From Eucalyptus grandis (taxonomy: Eukaryota > Streptophyta > Magnoliopsida > Myrtales > Myrtaceae), in the NCBI RefSeq assembly GCF_016545825.1, contig NC_052621.1, positions 24,144,940-24,208,939 on the forward strand: 64,000 bases of DNA, written 5' to 3'. The notes beneath the pieces are model-generated. The model was given only the letters and a program-made list of their open reading frames with translations, ran no database searches and was not told the origin of the DNA. Positions 24,519 to 36,813 of the stretch are shown piece after piece (position 1 is the first letter of the stretch; each line of letters begins with the position of its first letter). A program made the translations under genes and the position numbers.

Positions 24519-25832
24519 GCATAAGCAGGATGGTCGTTTAGCGAAACCATACTTGTGATCACGTTAGGTGCAGCCTCTGCCTGACCTTGAGTGATGGCAT
24601 ACATCGTTCCTTGAATTGGGGGCCTAAGCAGTCCTCCTTTCGGTGCATATCCTCTGATCTGTCCTCTTTGCAGCGGTGGTGGTAATTGCGGTTGTCCCCT
24701 TGGTAGCCTAGGACAATCCCTGGCCATGTGACCTTGTTGGCCACATTCGAAACAAGCACCCGTCCTTCGAGGGCACGCGGCTGTATCGTGCTGTCTTCCG
24801 CAGAAGTGACATAGGCCAATCTAACCAGGCCCTGTCTTTCCTATTCCACCTTTCTTGATGGGCATGATTTGAAATCTTCCTCCGATCATGGGCCTCTTCC
24901 CATGTCGGATTCCTTCCCTACTCAATCCAAACCGCGATCCAAACGCGTCGGCTCTCTTATTCTGGTCTCTTTCGATCATCTGGACCCGCTCATATAGTTC
25001 ATTGTAATTTCTTAGATTCAGCAAAATTAGTGGACTCCTCAACTCCGGCCTAAGTCCATCTCTGAATCTTCTCACTCGGTTTGCTGGATTCTCAACTAAT
25101 TCAGGAGCATACTACGATAGTTCAACAAACTTTGCCTCATATTGATCCACAGTCATAGAGCCTTGGCAAAGGCGTTGGAACTTAGCCATCTTCATCTCTC
25201 TAGCAGTCTCTGAAAAGTATTTCCCGTTGAAGGCCTCAACAAAGGCATTCCATTATGGGGCTACACCTTCGGGAAATATCGCTCCTTGGGTGGTTCTCCA
25301 CCAAGTACTCACAATTCCCTCTAATTGGTAGACTGGGAGGACCACTTTTTCATTCTCAGAACACATCAATAGTGCAAATGCTTTCTCTAGTCCTTAGATC
25401 CATAGAGCAGCAGCTTCGGGATCTCCTGCCCCAGTGAACTTCGGTGGCTTCAATTTCAAAAACTGTTCCACCAGGTTATGAATCGGTCTCCCAGGCGGGA
25501 CTTCAATAGGTACAGTGGCAATCTGCAACAACAGCATTGGCAGCAGTAGTAACGGCGGCTACAACGACATCGATAAAGGCAGCTGTTTAATCCTGGGCCT
25601 GCTGCCCCATCATCTCACGCATAGCATCCAACGCTTGCGTGATCCCAACTGTTCCCTGATCAATTGGGGTTGCTACCCCGGCACCAATGGGAGGTGGTGC
25701 TACTCCACTAGCGCTAGCCTCAACTTGCGCTCTACCTCGGCCACCTCGGCCACCAACTCTTGTTGGTGTCCTAGCCCGAGTCACAGAAGATAAGGTCCTC
25801 TGCCTAGGAGTCCTCGGCTCTTGATCACTCAT
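24519..25832 (-). pseudogene. gag: Element O gag and N-terminal protease
   Basis: An ATG at 25832 opens MSDQEPRTPRQR, a short basic leader with an RGGRGR stretch. The gag core follows in pieces: MRRFRDGLRPELRSPLILLN and NYNELYERVQMIERDQNKR at 24821-25075. Next come two zinc-knuckle-like motifs, CHFCGRQHDTAACP and CFECGQQGHMARDCP (24715-24800), then MYAITQGQAEAAPNVI and PAYAL of the protease, where element N interrupts. Several stops (for example near 25390 and 24820) break the frame. Confidence 0.82.
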
Positions 25833-26009
25833 CTTACAGGCTTTCTACAAAGACCTGCCTTCCAATTCAACACCGAATTAGAAGTCAAGTGATTACAACA
25901 AACAATTCTACTAATAAGCTATCACAGACATGCACCAGCATGAATTTAAAGGCCAATCCTACTAACTATCCCAAAAACCATCACACCTTATCACTCTAAT
26001 CCTAAACCA

Positions 26010-26021
26010 GGCTCGATACCA
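26010..26021 (-). other. Element O primer binding site
   Basis: The minus strand reads TGGTATCGAGCC, 11 bp inside the 5' LTR (26033). It is one base different from the common tRNA-Met site TGGTATCAGAGC type. Confidence 0.75.
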
Positions 26022-26032
26022 TTAAATGAGGA

Positions 26033-28947
26033 TGTCACGCCCCGATCCTCCAAGCGTGCCCCATCCCTCCTTGGTCGATTAATAGCGATGTCCTAGGACG
26101 CATCGCTGACCTCTTTTTATTTTATACGCATGCCGAAGCAAATATGAAATCCCTAGACAACAAACAATTGGGATAAAAGAGCAAGATTAAAAGTTTCAAA
26201 CCAAGACAAGTCTTTTATAGATAAGCAAGTTAATTACAAAATCAGGCTGTTTGCAAAAATGTCGGCTTAACAAAAAAAGGGGATTGTCCTAACACCCATT
26301 AGTCAGACTTGATTGCCGATTCTTCAATCTCAATCTTCCAAACTCCAAGGCTCTCGATCTTCCATGACCGCCATCTAGGGACCTGAAATTGTTATCTCAC
26401 AATGGGGTGAGACTACGTCTCAGCAAGTTCAATCCCTCTAAGACCCAATTAGGAAGAAAATACACCATAAGGGCTGCCTAAGTACAATCATGAGTCAGAG
26501 GGCTTACCTTGGCCTCAGTTCCTTCCTATAGGTCAATACAATTTATAATTTATCAAATCAATTCACCACGTCAAATCATTCAATCAGATCGAATCATTGA
26601 TCAATTGACCTAGTCAATTACATATCAATATGACCATTCCCCAATCTCCTCAATCAATACTATCTATGAGTCCAACTATAATCTAGGACCATTCACTCTA
26701 GTCGATATATAGATAATATAGCTCACCAGAAGCTGCCAGATCCACTGATCCGATATAATAATATGCTCATCAGAAGCTGCCAATCATACTTTTATAGTAT
26801 GCCGAAAATAATATATATGCTCACTAAAAGCTGCCGGCCATACTTTTATAGTATGCCGAAAGTAATATATATGCTCACCAGAAGCTGCCAGCCATACTTT
26901 TATAGTATGCCGAAAATAATATATATGCTCACCAGAAACTGCTAGCCATACTTTTATAGTATGCCGAAAATAATATATAATCAAATCACCATTTTTATCC
27001 TTCTCGATAAAATATTCGTGTGTGGGTACACGGTTGGCTTTAGCCAAAATATTATAATTTCATTTCCACAAATCCCACCATTATTTGTAGTCCGCCAAAA
27101 CACTTTTGGTGTTGTCAACCGACACCTAGTTATTTTCCAATTAATTATCCAAATTAATTAATTCAGGAAACTAATATTATAATCACAAATAATTCATTTC
27201 AGCACAAAATAAAGCTCAATTAAATAAACGGACTGCACCACGACGATCAGCATGAAATTCCGGTCACCGGCCATCCCGGTTGAATTTCCGGAAAAATAAA
27301 TAAATAAATATTAATTTTCGAAATTAATAATTAATTACTAAAAATCCAATTTAGGCTCGTATTGCCTAATTGAAGCCCGTTAAGGGTCGGGAAAAATCCC
27401 GAGATACATTCAATAATTAATAACACGTGTCTATTTGCTAATTGCATAATCAATTTGCCTAACATGCATCACAATTATCTAATAATCACTAATCTACTCT
27501 AATCTAACCACCTAATTGCACTTAATTAAATCTAATCAACCCTTAAACATCATTAACTTACTAATAAGGGCTTAGTGAGATAAACTCACCAGATTTTCGC
27601 GCAAAATGTATCAATCCGACGATGACGATACGAGGATCGATTCTTCCCAAAGCAAGTCCTAGGTTCGGGGCCCATAAATGCTCCAAAAGCCGGCCGAAGG
27701 GGGCTGGAAACCCACTGACTAGTGGCTGTTCTTGGCTGGCCGGGGCTAGTCCGGTGGCTGAGGCGGCGAAGCAAGGCTAGGGGAGGGCGAGGGGAGCTCC
27801 GGTGAAGCCGAACGGTGGCCGGGGGTGGTCGAGCAACCGCCTGTGGTGGCTGAATAGGGGCTGGGCAGAGGCGATTGGGGCTGGATGGCGTTGGATTGGC
27901 GTGAGGGGAGGGACGGCAGCTCGGTGGTGGTGGCGGACGGTGGAACGGTGGTGTGAGATGGAGTAGGCGATGGTCCGGCGCGGCTGCAGCTCCTTCAGGC
28001 GACGAGAGCCACCGCTTCCATTTCTACTTCCGCTGAGGCTTTGCACGAAATAGAGAGGAAGAGAAGGAGGGTGGCGACGACGTGAGGGGTGAGCGGCGGG
28101 GCGCACGGGCGGCGCGCAGGTGGTGGAACGTGAGTGGCGACGGCGAGCTGCTCCGGTCTTATTCTCTTGGTGCTGTTGTCTCCGCTTCTGCTTCTATCTT
28201 CGCTGGTTCAAAAGGTGAGGGGGAGAGAGAGAGTACCGAAAGAGAGGGAGAGAGTGTCGAGACAGAGAAAAGAAGAGATAAGAGAGAGAAGAGATAAGTT
28301 TGAATAGTCAAAAGTGAAAGTGAGGGAAGCAAAGTGAGAAACGGCAAGTCGGTCGGTGGGGGGGTTTGGCACGAGGGGGAATAGAAAAGATAGAGAGGGA
28401 GAGAGAGAATAGAAAAAGAAAGAATAAGATAAGAGGAAAAAGAAAAGGTGGTAGAGGGTGGCGTGAGAAATGAGAGGAAAGAAAGAAAGATAGAGAAAAG
28501 GAGAGAGAGAAAGAAATAGAAAATAATAAAATAATAAGATAATCACATTATTCTTATTACTTTTATTATTTTCCCTTTCTCTTTCCCTTTTTATTTTCTT
28601 CTGGTCTTTGATTTTTCCTCCGATAATTTCTTTCCCGAAATTTTGGACTAATCGATAATTTGACGGACAATGAGACTAGGTCCTAAAAATGAATTATGAC
28701 ACGCTCGAATATTCGATTCCTGAAATTGAATTCAATTTTGTGGTTAGAATCGATCAGACGCGATTTTAGTCCAATCCAACCAATTAAGTAGCTTTTAGGG
28801 ATTTTACCGCAGATACATTCCTTAATAGCTTCACCCAATAAGTTAGTTAACTCGTGAGTGATCAGCTCAGAGAAAAAGGACCATAGGCACGTCGACGAAA
28901 TGCCCATTTCACTTTATCAAAATGGGGTCGAATTTCAGGATGTCACA
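26033..28947 (-). repeat. Element O 5' LTR (2915 bp)
   Basis: It matches 7130-9978. It starts tgtcacgccccgatcctcc and ends tttcaggatgtcaca, followed by the TSD CTTAG. Confidence 0.92.
26763..26978. repeat. 54-bp tandem repeat in element O 5' LTR, 4 copies
   Basis: Units start at 26763, 26817, 26871 and 26925. This is one unit more than in the other LTR, and the extra unit accounts for most of the 66-bp length difference between the LTRs. Confidence 0.88.
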
Positions 28948-28952
28948 CTTAG

Positions 28953-29192
28953 GAAATGAGATTTGTTAATATTGTGTTCCTATAATTCTAGGGTGTCTTC
29001 CCTTTTTTGGTTGTATTTTGGTTGCTTGTTTCCTTTGTTGTAGCAACTAATCTTGTACATATGGTTGAACAATGGTAGATGCTCGATAGAAAAAAATAAC
29101 AAAAAAAAAATGAGAGCTTTCATCCGAGGACGTAGGCACGTTGCCGAACCTCATAACCTTTGTGTCTTTGTGTGATTGTTTGATTTTCTATA
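28953..29192 (+). repeat. Element C 5' LTR, second part
   Basis: It continues the match to 53980-54217 after the element O insertion (gaaatgagatttgttaatat onward) and ends gattttctata. The 3' LTR ends gattttctaca. Confidence 0.88.
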
Positions 29193-29204
29193 TGGTATTA
29201 GAGC
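29193..29204 (+). other. Element C primer binding site
   Basis: tggtattagagc starts immediately after the LTR. It is one base from the canonical tRNA-Met site. Confidence 0.8.
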
Positions 29205-29225
29205 AGGTTATGACCCTAATTATGT

Positions 29226-30641
29226 GAAGAACTCGTCTCGTCCACGTCCTCTTTGGGTATTGGCTATAGGGTAGGCACCTTGACAATTTCAGAATTAGAA
29301 TCCAGAAAAATTCCCGATAAAGGTGCAAGTTCTAGATTAGAATCAACGAAGGCTGTGGTGCATGAGGGAAATAGCCAACATCTAACATCTATTTTGTTGA
29401 ATGGAAGGAATTTTCTCCAATGGTCACAAGTAGTGACCATTGCGCTTGGAGGCCAATTGAGGCTTGGACATATTACTGGGCAAACTAAAGCCCTTGATGA
29501 AACTCATCCAAAGTTTGAAAAATAGCAAGCAAGCAATCAAAGCATTATGATTTGAATCTTCAACTCAATGGAGTCTAAAATCTATGAGATTTTTGCTTAC
29601 TCAGATTCGGCCAAAACACTGTGGGATTTGTTGTCTATGATGTATGGTTAAGCCAATAATGCATCTCGAACCTTTGAGCTTCAACAAGGTCTTGCTAACT
29701 CCAAGCAAAATGGAAATCAGTCATTCATCGAACATCTAGGGAGCATGAACAAACAATGAGATGAACTCCGTCATTACAGACCTGCAACCCAGAATGTGTG
29801 TGACTATGTGCAAAAGGAAGAACAAAATAGATTTTTTTTTTATCTCCTAGCAATTCTACGGCTAGAGTTTGAAGACACCAAACGTGACATTCTTATGAGG
29901 CCACAATTGCCGTCCTTTAATATTGTTTGCTCCATTATACAAAGTGAAGAAACAAGGAGGATAATCATGTATTCTGACTCGATTGTGGCAACATCAATAG
30001 GCTTATTAAAGCACTTGGCAAACACTATTAGTTCCAATGCTAGGTAAAGTGATGCCGGTACTCGGATTTGTCAATAGGAAAGGGAAGAAACCCATTCGTT
30101 TTCATTGTGATCAATGTGATTGAGATGGGCATTGCAAGGAAAAATGTTGGATTCTACATACTCAGCTGCGTCCAAATAAGGACAAGGGTCTGGATGCTAA
30201 GATAGCAATTTCAGGGAATACCATAGACTTCCAATCTAAGTTGGAGTCCCTAGCACTGCAGGTTTAACAGCTACTTTAGACACATGGTTTGGGTCCCTCT
30301 GGCACTGAATCATTAAATTTGGCCAAGACTTCTAGTAATATTAGTGTACTTTATGTTGAGTCTCGAAATCAATTTATTGTTGATTCTAGTGCTATAGCCC
30401 ATATGTGTAGTTTCCCACATATTCTATCTAATACTACTTCTAGCTCTTTGCATTCACTGATCACAGTGGCTAACGGAGTGCAAGTGCCAACCCAACCCAA
30501 GGTGTTGGGCAACTAAATGTACTTTAAAAAAAAATTGACGCTTTACTAGTTCTAGGATTATCTTCTAATTAATATATGTGAGCAAATGTACTAAATAGTG
30601 GAATTGTAATGTCATTTTTACTCCACAGAAGGTGTTGTTTC
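29226..30641 (+). pseudogene. gag: Element C gag and protease, N-terminal part of the polyprotein
   Basis: Copia gag signatures appear in broken frames: LTSILLNGRNFLQWSQVVTI, ALGGQLRLGHITG, SAKTLWDLLSMMYG, FELQQGLANSKQNG and FEDTKRDILMRPQLPSF. A knuckle remnant (CDQCD..GHCKEKCW) is near 30108-30155. A protease-like FIVDSSAIAHMCSFP (about 30370-30417; usually DSGA[ST]HHM) is followed by ITVANGVQVPTQ. Stops occur near 29523, 29559, 29650, 29757 and 30045. Element S interrupts it at 30642, between the protease and pre-integrase parts. Confidence 0.8.
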
Positions 30642-31524
30642 TGTTGGAGAATTCCTCGTGAAGAGTTTTGAAGTTGACAAAATGTTTCCGCGCCTAGTCT
30701 CGAAGGTCACAGACTCTCGTTGGTTAAAGTCTCGAAGACTTCCGGACAGCCGACTCAAGACTCAAAGTCTATCCTCATTGACAGCCATCGATCCGTTGAA
30801 GAAAGGTTATCCCGAACTGGATGTTTTGTTCAGATTTAACCTTGTCATCCGGAGAAGATCTCGTGGCTAGAGAAGACGTATCGTAATCCTTTGATTGATC
30901 AAGATTGATTCAATGACTGAAGATTCGATGATTGTCTAAATATTATTGGAAGGTTCTACTTATGGAAACCGAGATCCCGATTGTATGGGCAAACATGATT
31001 GATGGGCTATCAACACGTTCCTTTAATAGCTCGAACGATCTTCCTAATTGATTCCGTCCAACGGGTAGATTGGAGGAATTCCTTTGGAAAGTGCCAACGG
31101 GTATGATGGCATAAAGGAGTATATAAGGAAGACGTTCTTAGTTGTTTAAGAAAAGTGCGCGATAGAAGAATTCCAAAGTCTGAAGCTCCTATTTGTTTAG
31201 ATAAATCTCTTGAGCGAATACTTGTATACAAAAGAGAGTCTATATTTGTGAGAGACCTTGAGGAGGTGTGATAGAACATCTACACTGTGGAATCAAGGCA
31301 AAGCCGTGCTGTAACTTCTTTTGATCATAGTGAAATCCAGCCGGTGGGCTGTCAGTGAAGAGTGGACGTAGGCTTGGAATAAGCCGAACCACTATAAATC
31401 CCGTGTTTGATTTTCTCTTCCTTACTCTCTATATCGATCGTATTTCAATCGTTGCTTCCGTATTTGAGAAAAATTGTTTGTGCGCCTATTCACCCCCCTC
31501 TAGGTGTTTATACTAGCAATATCA
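30642..31524 (+). repeat. Element S 5' LTR
   Basis: It pairs with 39847-40733. The two differ by many small indels as well as some substitutions. U3 carries repeated 'cgaag/tcaaagtct' words and 'caacgggta' as in element E. Confidence 0.9.
31120..31127 (+). promoter_or_regulatory. TATA box of element S LTR promoter
   Basis: tatataag follows 'ggcataaaggag', about 480 bp into the LTR, and is repeated in the 3' LTR near 40323. The position fits a U3/R boundary shortly downstream. Confidence 0.6.
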
Positions 31525-31526
31525 AT

Positions 31527-31537
31527 TGGTATCGAGC
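31527..31537 (+). other. Element S primer binding site
   Basis: tggtatcgagc lies 2 bp inside the LTR. It is the tRNA-Met type site with one base missing or changed relative to element E (TGGTATCAGAGCC). Confidence 0.75.
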
Positions 31538-31585
31538 TTGTGTACTTACTTTATTTGAAGTGTTTTACTTCATAGTAAAAGATCC

Positions 31586-33290
31586 ATGGCTAGTATGTTA
31601 GCACTGTGGCTGATGGAAGGGCAAAGCAATACTGCAGACCACCTTACTTTGATGGAAAGGATTACAACATCCGGAAGAACAAGATGAAAGCTTTCCTACG
31701 ATCAAAGGATCCTCCGGAATGGGACGTTGTTGAAAAAGGAATTACTCCTACCACCGCATCGCCTCTCGAAAGAGGAAAAGAAATCGAAGAATCCAGCGGA
31801 ATGTCTCAGAAGAAATAACCAAGAGACAGACACTCGATGCAAAAGCAATTTATTCCTTATATTGTGCTTTATCACCAACCGAATATAATAGAATATCTTC
31901 TTGTGGTACAGCAAAAGAAGTTTGGGACAGATTGCATATCACCTATGAAGGAACAGATCGAGTGAAGGAAACAAGAATCAACATTCTTTCGGTCAATACG
32001 AAGCCTTCGTAATGAAGCCAGAGAATCAATATCCGACATGTTTAGTCGTTTTACGTATATTGTAAATGGTCTTGAAAATCAAGGTCAACCAACTTCTGAT
32101 CCCATGAAGGTAAACAAGCTACCGCGTGGACTCTCCAAGGATTGGAATCACATAAAGACTTCGATAAGAGAGACGCAGAGAATTATGCCACTATCTCGTC
32201 GATGAGCCGATTGGAACTCTTCATCCTATGAAGTGGAAAGGATCAATGAAGATGAAGATCCAAGAGGTAAGAAATCCATTGCATTAAAATCAAATGATGA
32301 TTCTGATGTTACAGATTCTGAAGAAGATATGGACGATGAGGAGCTTGCTCTCATGATAAGAAGATTCGTAAAACTAAACAGTAAAAGGAAGAAGGTTCAA
32401 TTCAAAGAAACAAGGCTTTCAAAGACAGCAGACCAAGTCTATTGATGATGAGGAACCAAACAAAGATGTAGTCTGCTTTGAATGCAAGAAAAAGGGACAC
32501 ATCGACCCAACTGTCCTCTTTTGAAGAAAAAGAAAGGAAAAGCTGAAAAATTTCGAAAAGCTCTCAAAGCCGAAACCCGGGAGTGATACCGAGTGTGAAG
32601 AAAGTGATAATGAATATGCCAATCTATGTCCGATGGCACAATCGACTCGACTGGATCGACTCGGGATCGACTGACATGTGAATTTGAGGCAAGTAATTTT
32701 AAAATTCCTGTCAAAGTTTCTAAATATATTGAGGAACTATGCGTTAGTCTTAAGACTTCTCTCAAAAGTATTTCCAAACTAAAAAGGAAAACTCAGCCCT
32801 AAAACAAAAGGAAAATGTTTTAGCAGAAAAAGTTAAAAGTCTAGACTTGTCTTTCCAATCTTAAAGAAAGTGAAGAAAATCTTTTAAAAGAAAATGCTTT
32901 CTTAAAAACAGACTTATCTAATATATCAAAGAAATTTTCTATGGGATCTGAAAAACTTGAGAAAATTCTTTCAAAGACAAAGACCTTACTTCAATAAGTC
33001 CGTCCGGGTATGACAGAAGAAACAATTCCCTTGATTGATTTTCCTAAAGTAAAAGAAAGAATTAAGAAAAGGCTTTTGAAAGTGAGGTTTACAAAAATCA
33101 CTTCAAGAAAGTCTTTGTAAAACCCGTAGGTAGAAATGCTCGATGTTCTAAGTGCAACAGTCCGGATCACTTTGAAAAAGAGTGTCCTATGGTATGGAAA
33201 CCTATTAAGAAAGTATGGGCTAATACCGTTTATCTTACTAACACCAAAGGACCCAAGAAAATTTGGGTACCAAAGAAAGCTTGAGACTTT
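31586..33290 (+). pseudogene. gag: Element S gag (broken)
   Basis: An ATG at 31586 gives MASMLALWLMEGQSNTA, matching the start of element E gag. A frameshift follows within 55 bp, and the next frame reads PPYFDGKDYNIRKNKMKAFL. Later pieces are a VWDRLHITYEGTD-like segment near 31920, KKSIALKSNDDSD and DMDDEELALMIRRFVKL (32260-32390), the zinc knuckle CFECKKKGH (about 32472-32500), and a second CCHC-like CSKCNSPDHFEKECP (about 33142-33186). The intervening Lys/Glu-rich region looks coiled-coil. At least six frame changes or stops are present. Confidence 0.8.
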
Positions 33291-33299
33291 TTGTTAAAT

Positions 33300-34600
33300 G
33301 CAGTGTCTCCATCAAGAAACAGTAAAGTGGTATCTTGACAATGGATGCTCAAGACACATGACAGAGACTCAAATTGCTTTATAAAGCTTGCTCAAATAAA
33401 TGGTGGAAAAGTTTCATTTGGAGGAAACAGCAAAGGAAGTATTGTGGGATTTGAAACAGTGAAAATTGGAACTCTCACAATAAGTAATGTTTCCTTAGTG
33501 GAAGGACTCAATTACAATCTTCTCAAAGATTAGTCAATTGTGTGATACTGGTTTCAAGATCTCCTTTCAAGAAGGGACATGTTCCGGAATAAGTAAAGAC
33601 TCTACTCAATCTTTTTCTGGGTCGAAGACATGGAAACATCTATCTTCCGGATGTGAAACCAAATGAATCGCAATGTCTTATCTCAATTCAAGACGAAGCA
33701 AGCTTATGGCACAAAAAGCTTGGTCATGTCAACATGAAGCAATTAGCCAAAATTTCTTCAAAACAGCTTGTTCGAGGACTACCCAGATTGCCATACCAAA
33801 AGACTGATTCATGCACTCCATGTATTCTGGGAAAGCAGGTAAGAAATTCTTTTAAGCCAATTAATTATGTCTCTACTAATCATGTACTACGCTTGCTGCA
33901 TATGGATCTCTTCGGACCAACCGTAACTCAAAGTATTGGGGGTAAGAAGTACTGCCTAGTAATTGTTGATGATTACTCCCGTTTTACTTGGGTATATTTC
34001 CTTTCAAGTAAGTCCGAAACCTTTTCGTATTTTGAAAATTTTGCTAAAAAGGTTCAAAATGAAAAAGGTTGTGTTATCTCTAGTATAAGAACAGATCATG
34101 GAGGTGAATTTGAAAATCAATATTTTACAAAATTCGTGATGAATCTCGGGCCGTAAGCATGTGTTTTCCTCTCCATATACTCCTCAAAGCAAAATGGAGT
34201 TGTGGAAAGAAAGAACAGATCTCTTCAAGAAATGGCTAGAACTCTTTAATTGAAAGTAAAATTTCTTCTCAATTTTGGGCTGAAGTCAGTTTCAACAAAG
34301 CTTGCTATATCATCAATAGAGTCTTCTTAAGATCTATTCTTCAAAAACCCCTTATGAGTTATTCAAAGATAAGAAGCCTATTGTTTCATACTTTCATGTA
34401 TTTGGGTGCAAATGTTTCATATTGAAAAATGCAAAAGATCGAGTTGGTAAGTTTGAAGAAAGATCGATGAAGGTATCTTCCTTGGATATTCTACTTCAAG
34501 CAAAGCTACAGAGTCTATAACAAGAAGAGCCTGACCGTGGAGGAGTCAATGAATGTCAAATTTCAAGACTCAACGCAAGATGAATCAAGTCGACTCATCA
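33300..34600 (+). pseudogene. pol: Element S protease and integrase
   Basis: The protease active site reads LDNGCSRHMT near 33334 (usually DSGCSRHMTG). The region 33653-34156 is open: the pre-integrase zinc motif (LWHKKLGHVNMKQL ... CTPCILGKQ), then the integrase core with LLHMDLFGPT, VDDYSRFTWVYFLSSKSE and IRTDHGGEFEN. The core continues after a frameshift with SPYTPQSK and VVERKN near 34180. The third acidic residue region is degraded. Confidence 0.83.
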
Positions 34601-34879
34601 AGAAGAGTCCGAACCCGCTGCACCCTCCAAAGTCTACAACTCAAGAAGCATCTCAGACTCTGGAAAACCAGCTTCAAGATGTTCGTGAAGATCCAAATAA
34701 AGAAAGAGATCATCAACCAGACAAATCAACGAGTAACTGGAAGCATAAGTCTAGTCATCCCAAAGATCTTATAATCGGCGAAATTAATGAAGGAATTCGC
34801 ACTGCATCCAAAAGGCGAGAAGAGTCTAGTGCTGTGGCACTCGCTTCTGAAATTGAACCAAAGAGCATAGAAGAAGCTT

Positions 34880-36360
34880 TATCTCGATGAAAGCTGGATT
34901 GAAGCTATGCAAGAAGAGCTCGACATAGCAAAGATAAATGATGTCTGGAAATTGACATCCAAATCTAAAGGTAAAACCGTTATTGGAGCTAAATGGGTTT
35001 TAGAAACAAGATGAACGAGAAAGGAAAAGTCGTACGAAATAAAGCAAGACTCGTGGCCAAGGGATATACGCAAGAAGAAGGAATAGACTATGATGAGACT
35101 TACGCTCCAAAGGGCAAGGTTAGAAGCTATTCGTCTATTACTTGTGTTTGCTTGTTTTAAGAATTTCAGGTTATTCCAAATGGACGTCAAAAGCGCCTTC
35201 CTAAATGGATTTATCCATGAGGAAGTTTATGTGGAACAACCGCCTGTGGTTTGAAAACCCAAAGAAGCCGACTCGCCTTTGGACCGAAAAGGCTTTGTAT
35301 GGTTTAAAGCAAGCACCTCGGGCTTGGTACGACAGTTAAGTAATTTCCTATTACAAAATGGTTTTGTCAAAGGTAAAGTAGATACGACCTTATTTATCAA
35401 GAAGGAAAACAAAAGTTTCTTACTTGTTCAAATATATGTGGATGACATTATTTTCGGATCCTCTAATGAGAATCAGGCAAGAAATTTTCTAAGTCTATGC
35501 AGATGAGTTTGAAATGAGTATGATGGGAGAATTAACATTCTTTCTTGGTCTTCAAATAAAACAATTGAAGGAAGGAACTTTTATTTATCAAGAAAAATAT
35601 GTGAATGATCTTGTCAAAAGGTTTGACCGGAGAATTGCAAAAAGGTCGACATTCCAATGTCAAGTTCTTTAAAGATAGACAAAGATGAAGAAGGGAAGAA
35701 AGTTGATCAAAAGCCGTACAGAGCATTATTGGATCACTTTTTATCTTACCGCTCTAGACCCGATATTTTGTTGAGTGTTTGCATCTCGTGCTAGGTTTCA
35801 ATCGATCCTAGAGAATCTCATCTTAGTGCTGCGAAACGCATCATTAAATACGTCACTTCATCATCAAGCATCGGTCTTTGGTATCCTAAGAAGGAGACTT
35901 TAATCTTCGGGGATATTCAGACGCAGATCTGGCCGGTTGCGAGTTGATAGAAAGAGCACTTCAGAACTTGCCGCTGCTTGGAAGCAGGACAGTGTCTTGG
36001 TTTTCAAGGAAACAAAGCACTGTGTCTCTTTCAACAACAGAAGTAGAGTATGTAGCTCTTGGAAGCTGCTGTTCGCAAATTTTATGGATAAAACAACAGC
36101 TAAGAGACTTTGAAATTGAAGACTCATGCACGGAGATTAATTGCGACAACACCAGCGCTATCAACCTCACCAAAAATCCAATTCTCCACTCATGAGCAAA
36201 GCATATAGAAATTCGACATCACTTTATTATAGATCATGTTCAAAATGGAGATGTTTCAATTCAATTTGTTGACTCAAAGAATCAACTCGGCGGATATATT
36301 CACAAAGCCTTTGAGAAAAATCAATTTGAGTCTATACGGACCAGACTCAATATTTTGAGG
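34880..36360 (+). pseudogene. pol: Element S reverse transcriptase and RNase H
   Basis: The RT start is seen in broken frames at 34900-35220 (ARLVAKGYTQEEGIDYDETY-like, then FQMDVKSAFLNGFIHEEVYV). It continues with LVQIYVDDIIFGSSNENQAR near 35425-35485, which holds the catalytic YVDD. RNase H is seen at 35944-36195 (STTEVEYVALGSCCSQILWI, EINCDNTSAINLTKNPI) and ends near 36360. It is Copia order, with RT after integrase. Confidence 0.83.
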
Positions 36361-36813
36361 TATGAGGTTATCAAAGTCTAAAGACTTTCGCACTGAGCTT
36401 ACAAGACTTTATCTACTGTCTTGGCTCGACCTTCAGACTGTAAGTCTTTCTCTCTCCAATCTTATCTTGAAAAGGTACGATCATCAGACTGTGTTTAAAT
36501 TGTTGCTATATTTAATTAACATAAATATTGCATCGATTCATTTTCAAAAGGGAAGTTATTTTTGAAATAACTATTTTTGCGGATAAAGACAGTTATTTTG
36601 AAAAGGCATATTTTTATTTCCTTTGTGACGGTTTGTTTACTCTTCTTTTAACCGAACAAGCACTGCGTCGATTTCTCTTCACTTTTCTACTCTCTCTCAA
36701 AAACCCTAAAAGCATCGATCCTCCATTCCCGTTTGTCTTCTTCGCTAAATCTTCAAAAAGTTATCATCTTTTTCGGGAAAGTCAAGCTAGGAAACTTCCA
36801 AACATTGTTAAAG

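Larger units (their letters stand above)
7130..28947 (-). mobile_element. Element O: Gypsy (Tekay/Del-type chromovirus), itself split by element N
   Basis: Ends are TGTCACG...TGTCACA, flanked by a perfect 5-bp TSD, CTTAG, at 7125-7129 and 28948-28952. LTRs are 7130-9978 and 26033-28947. Without element N it is about 10.7 kb. Gag, protease, RT, RNase H, integrase and a chromodomain-like tail run on the minus strand. Pol order (integrase last) is that of Gypsy. The long LTRs and the C-terminal '[10 protein letters not shown]...WETE' motif fit the Tekay/Del lineage. Frames carry scattered stops, so the copy looks dead. Confidence 0.9.
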
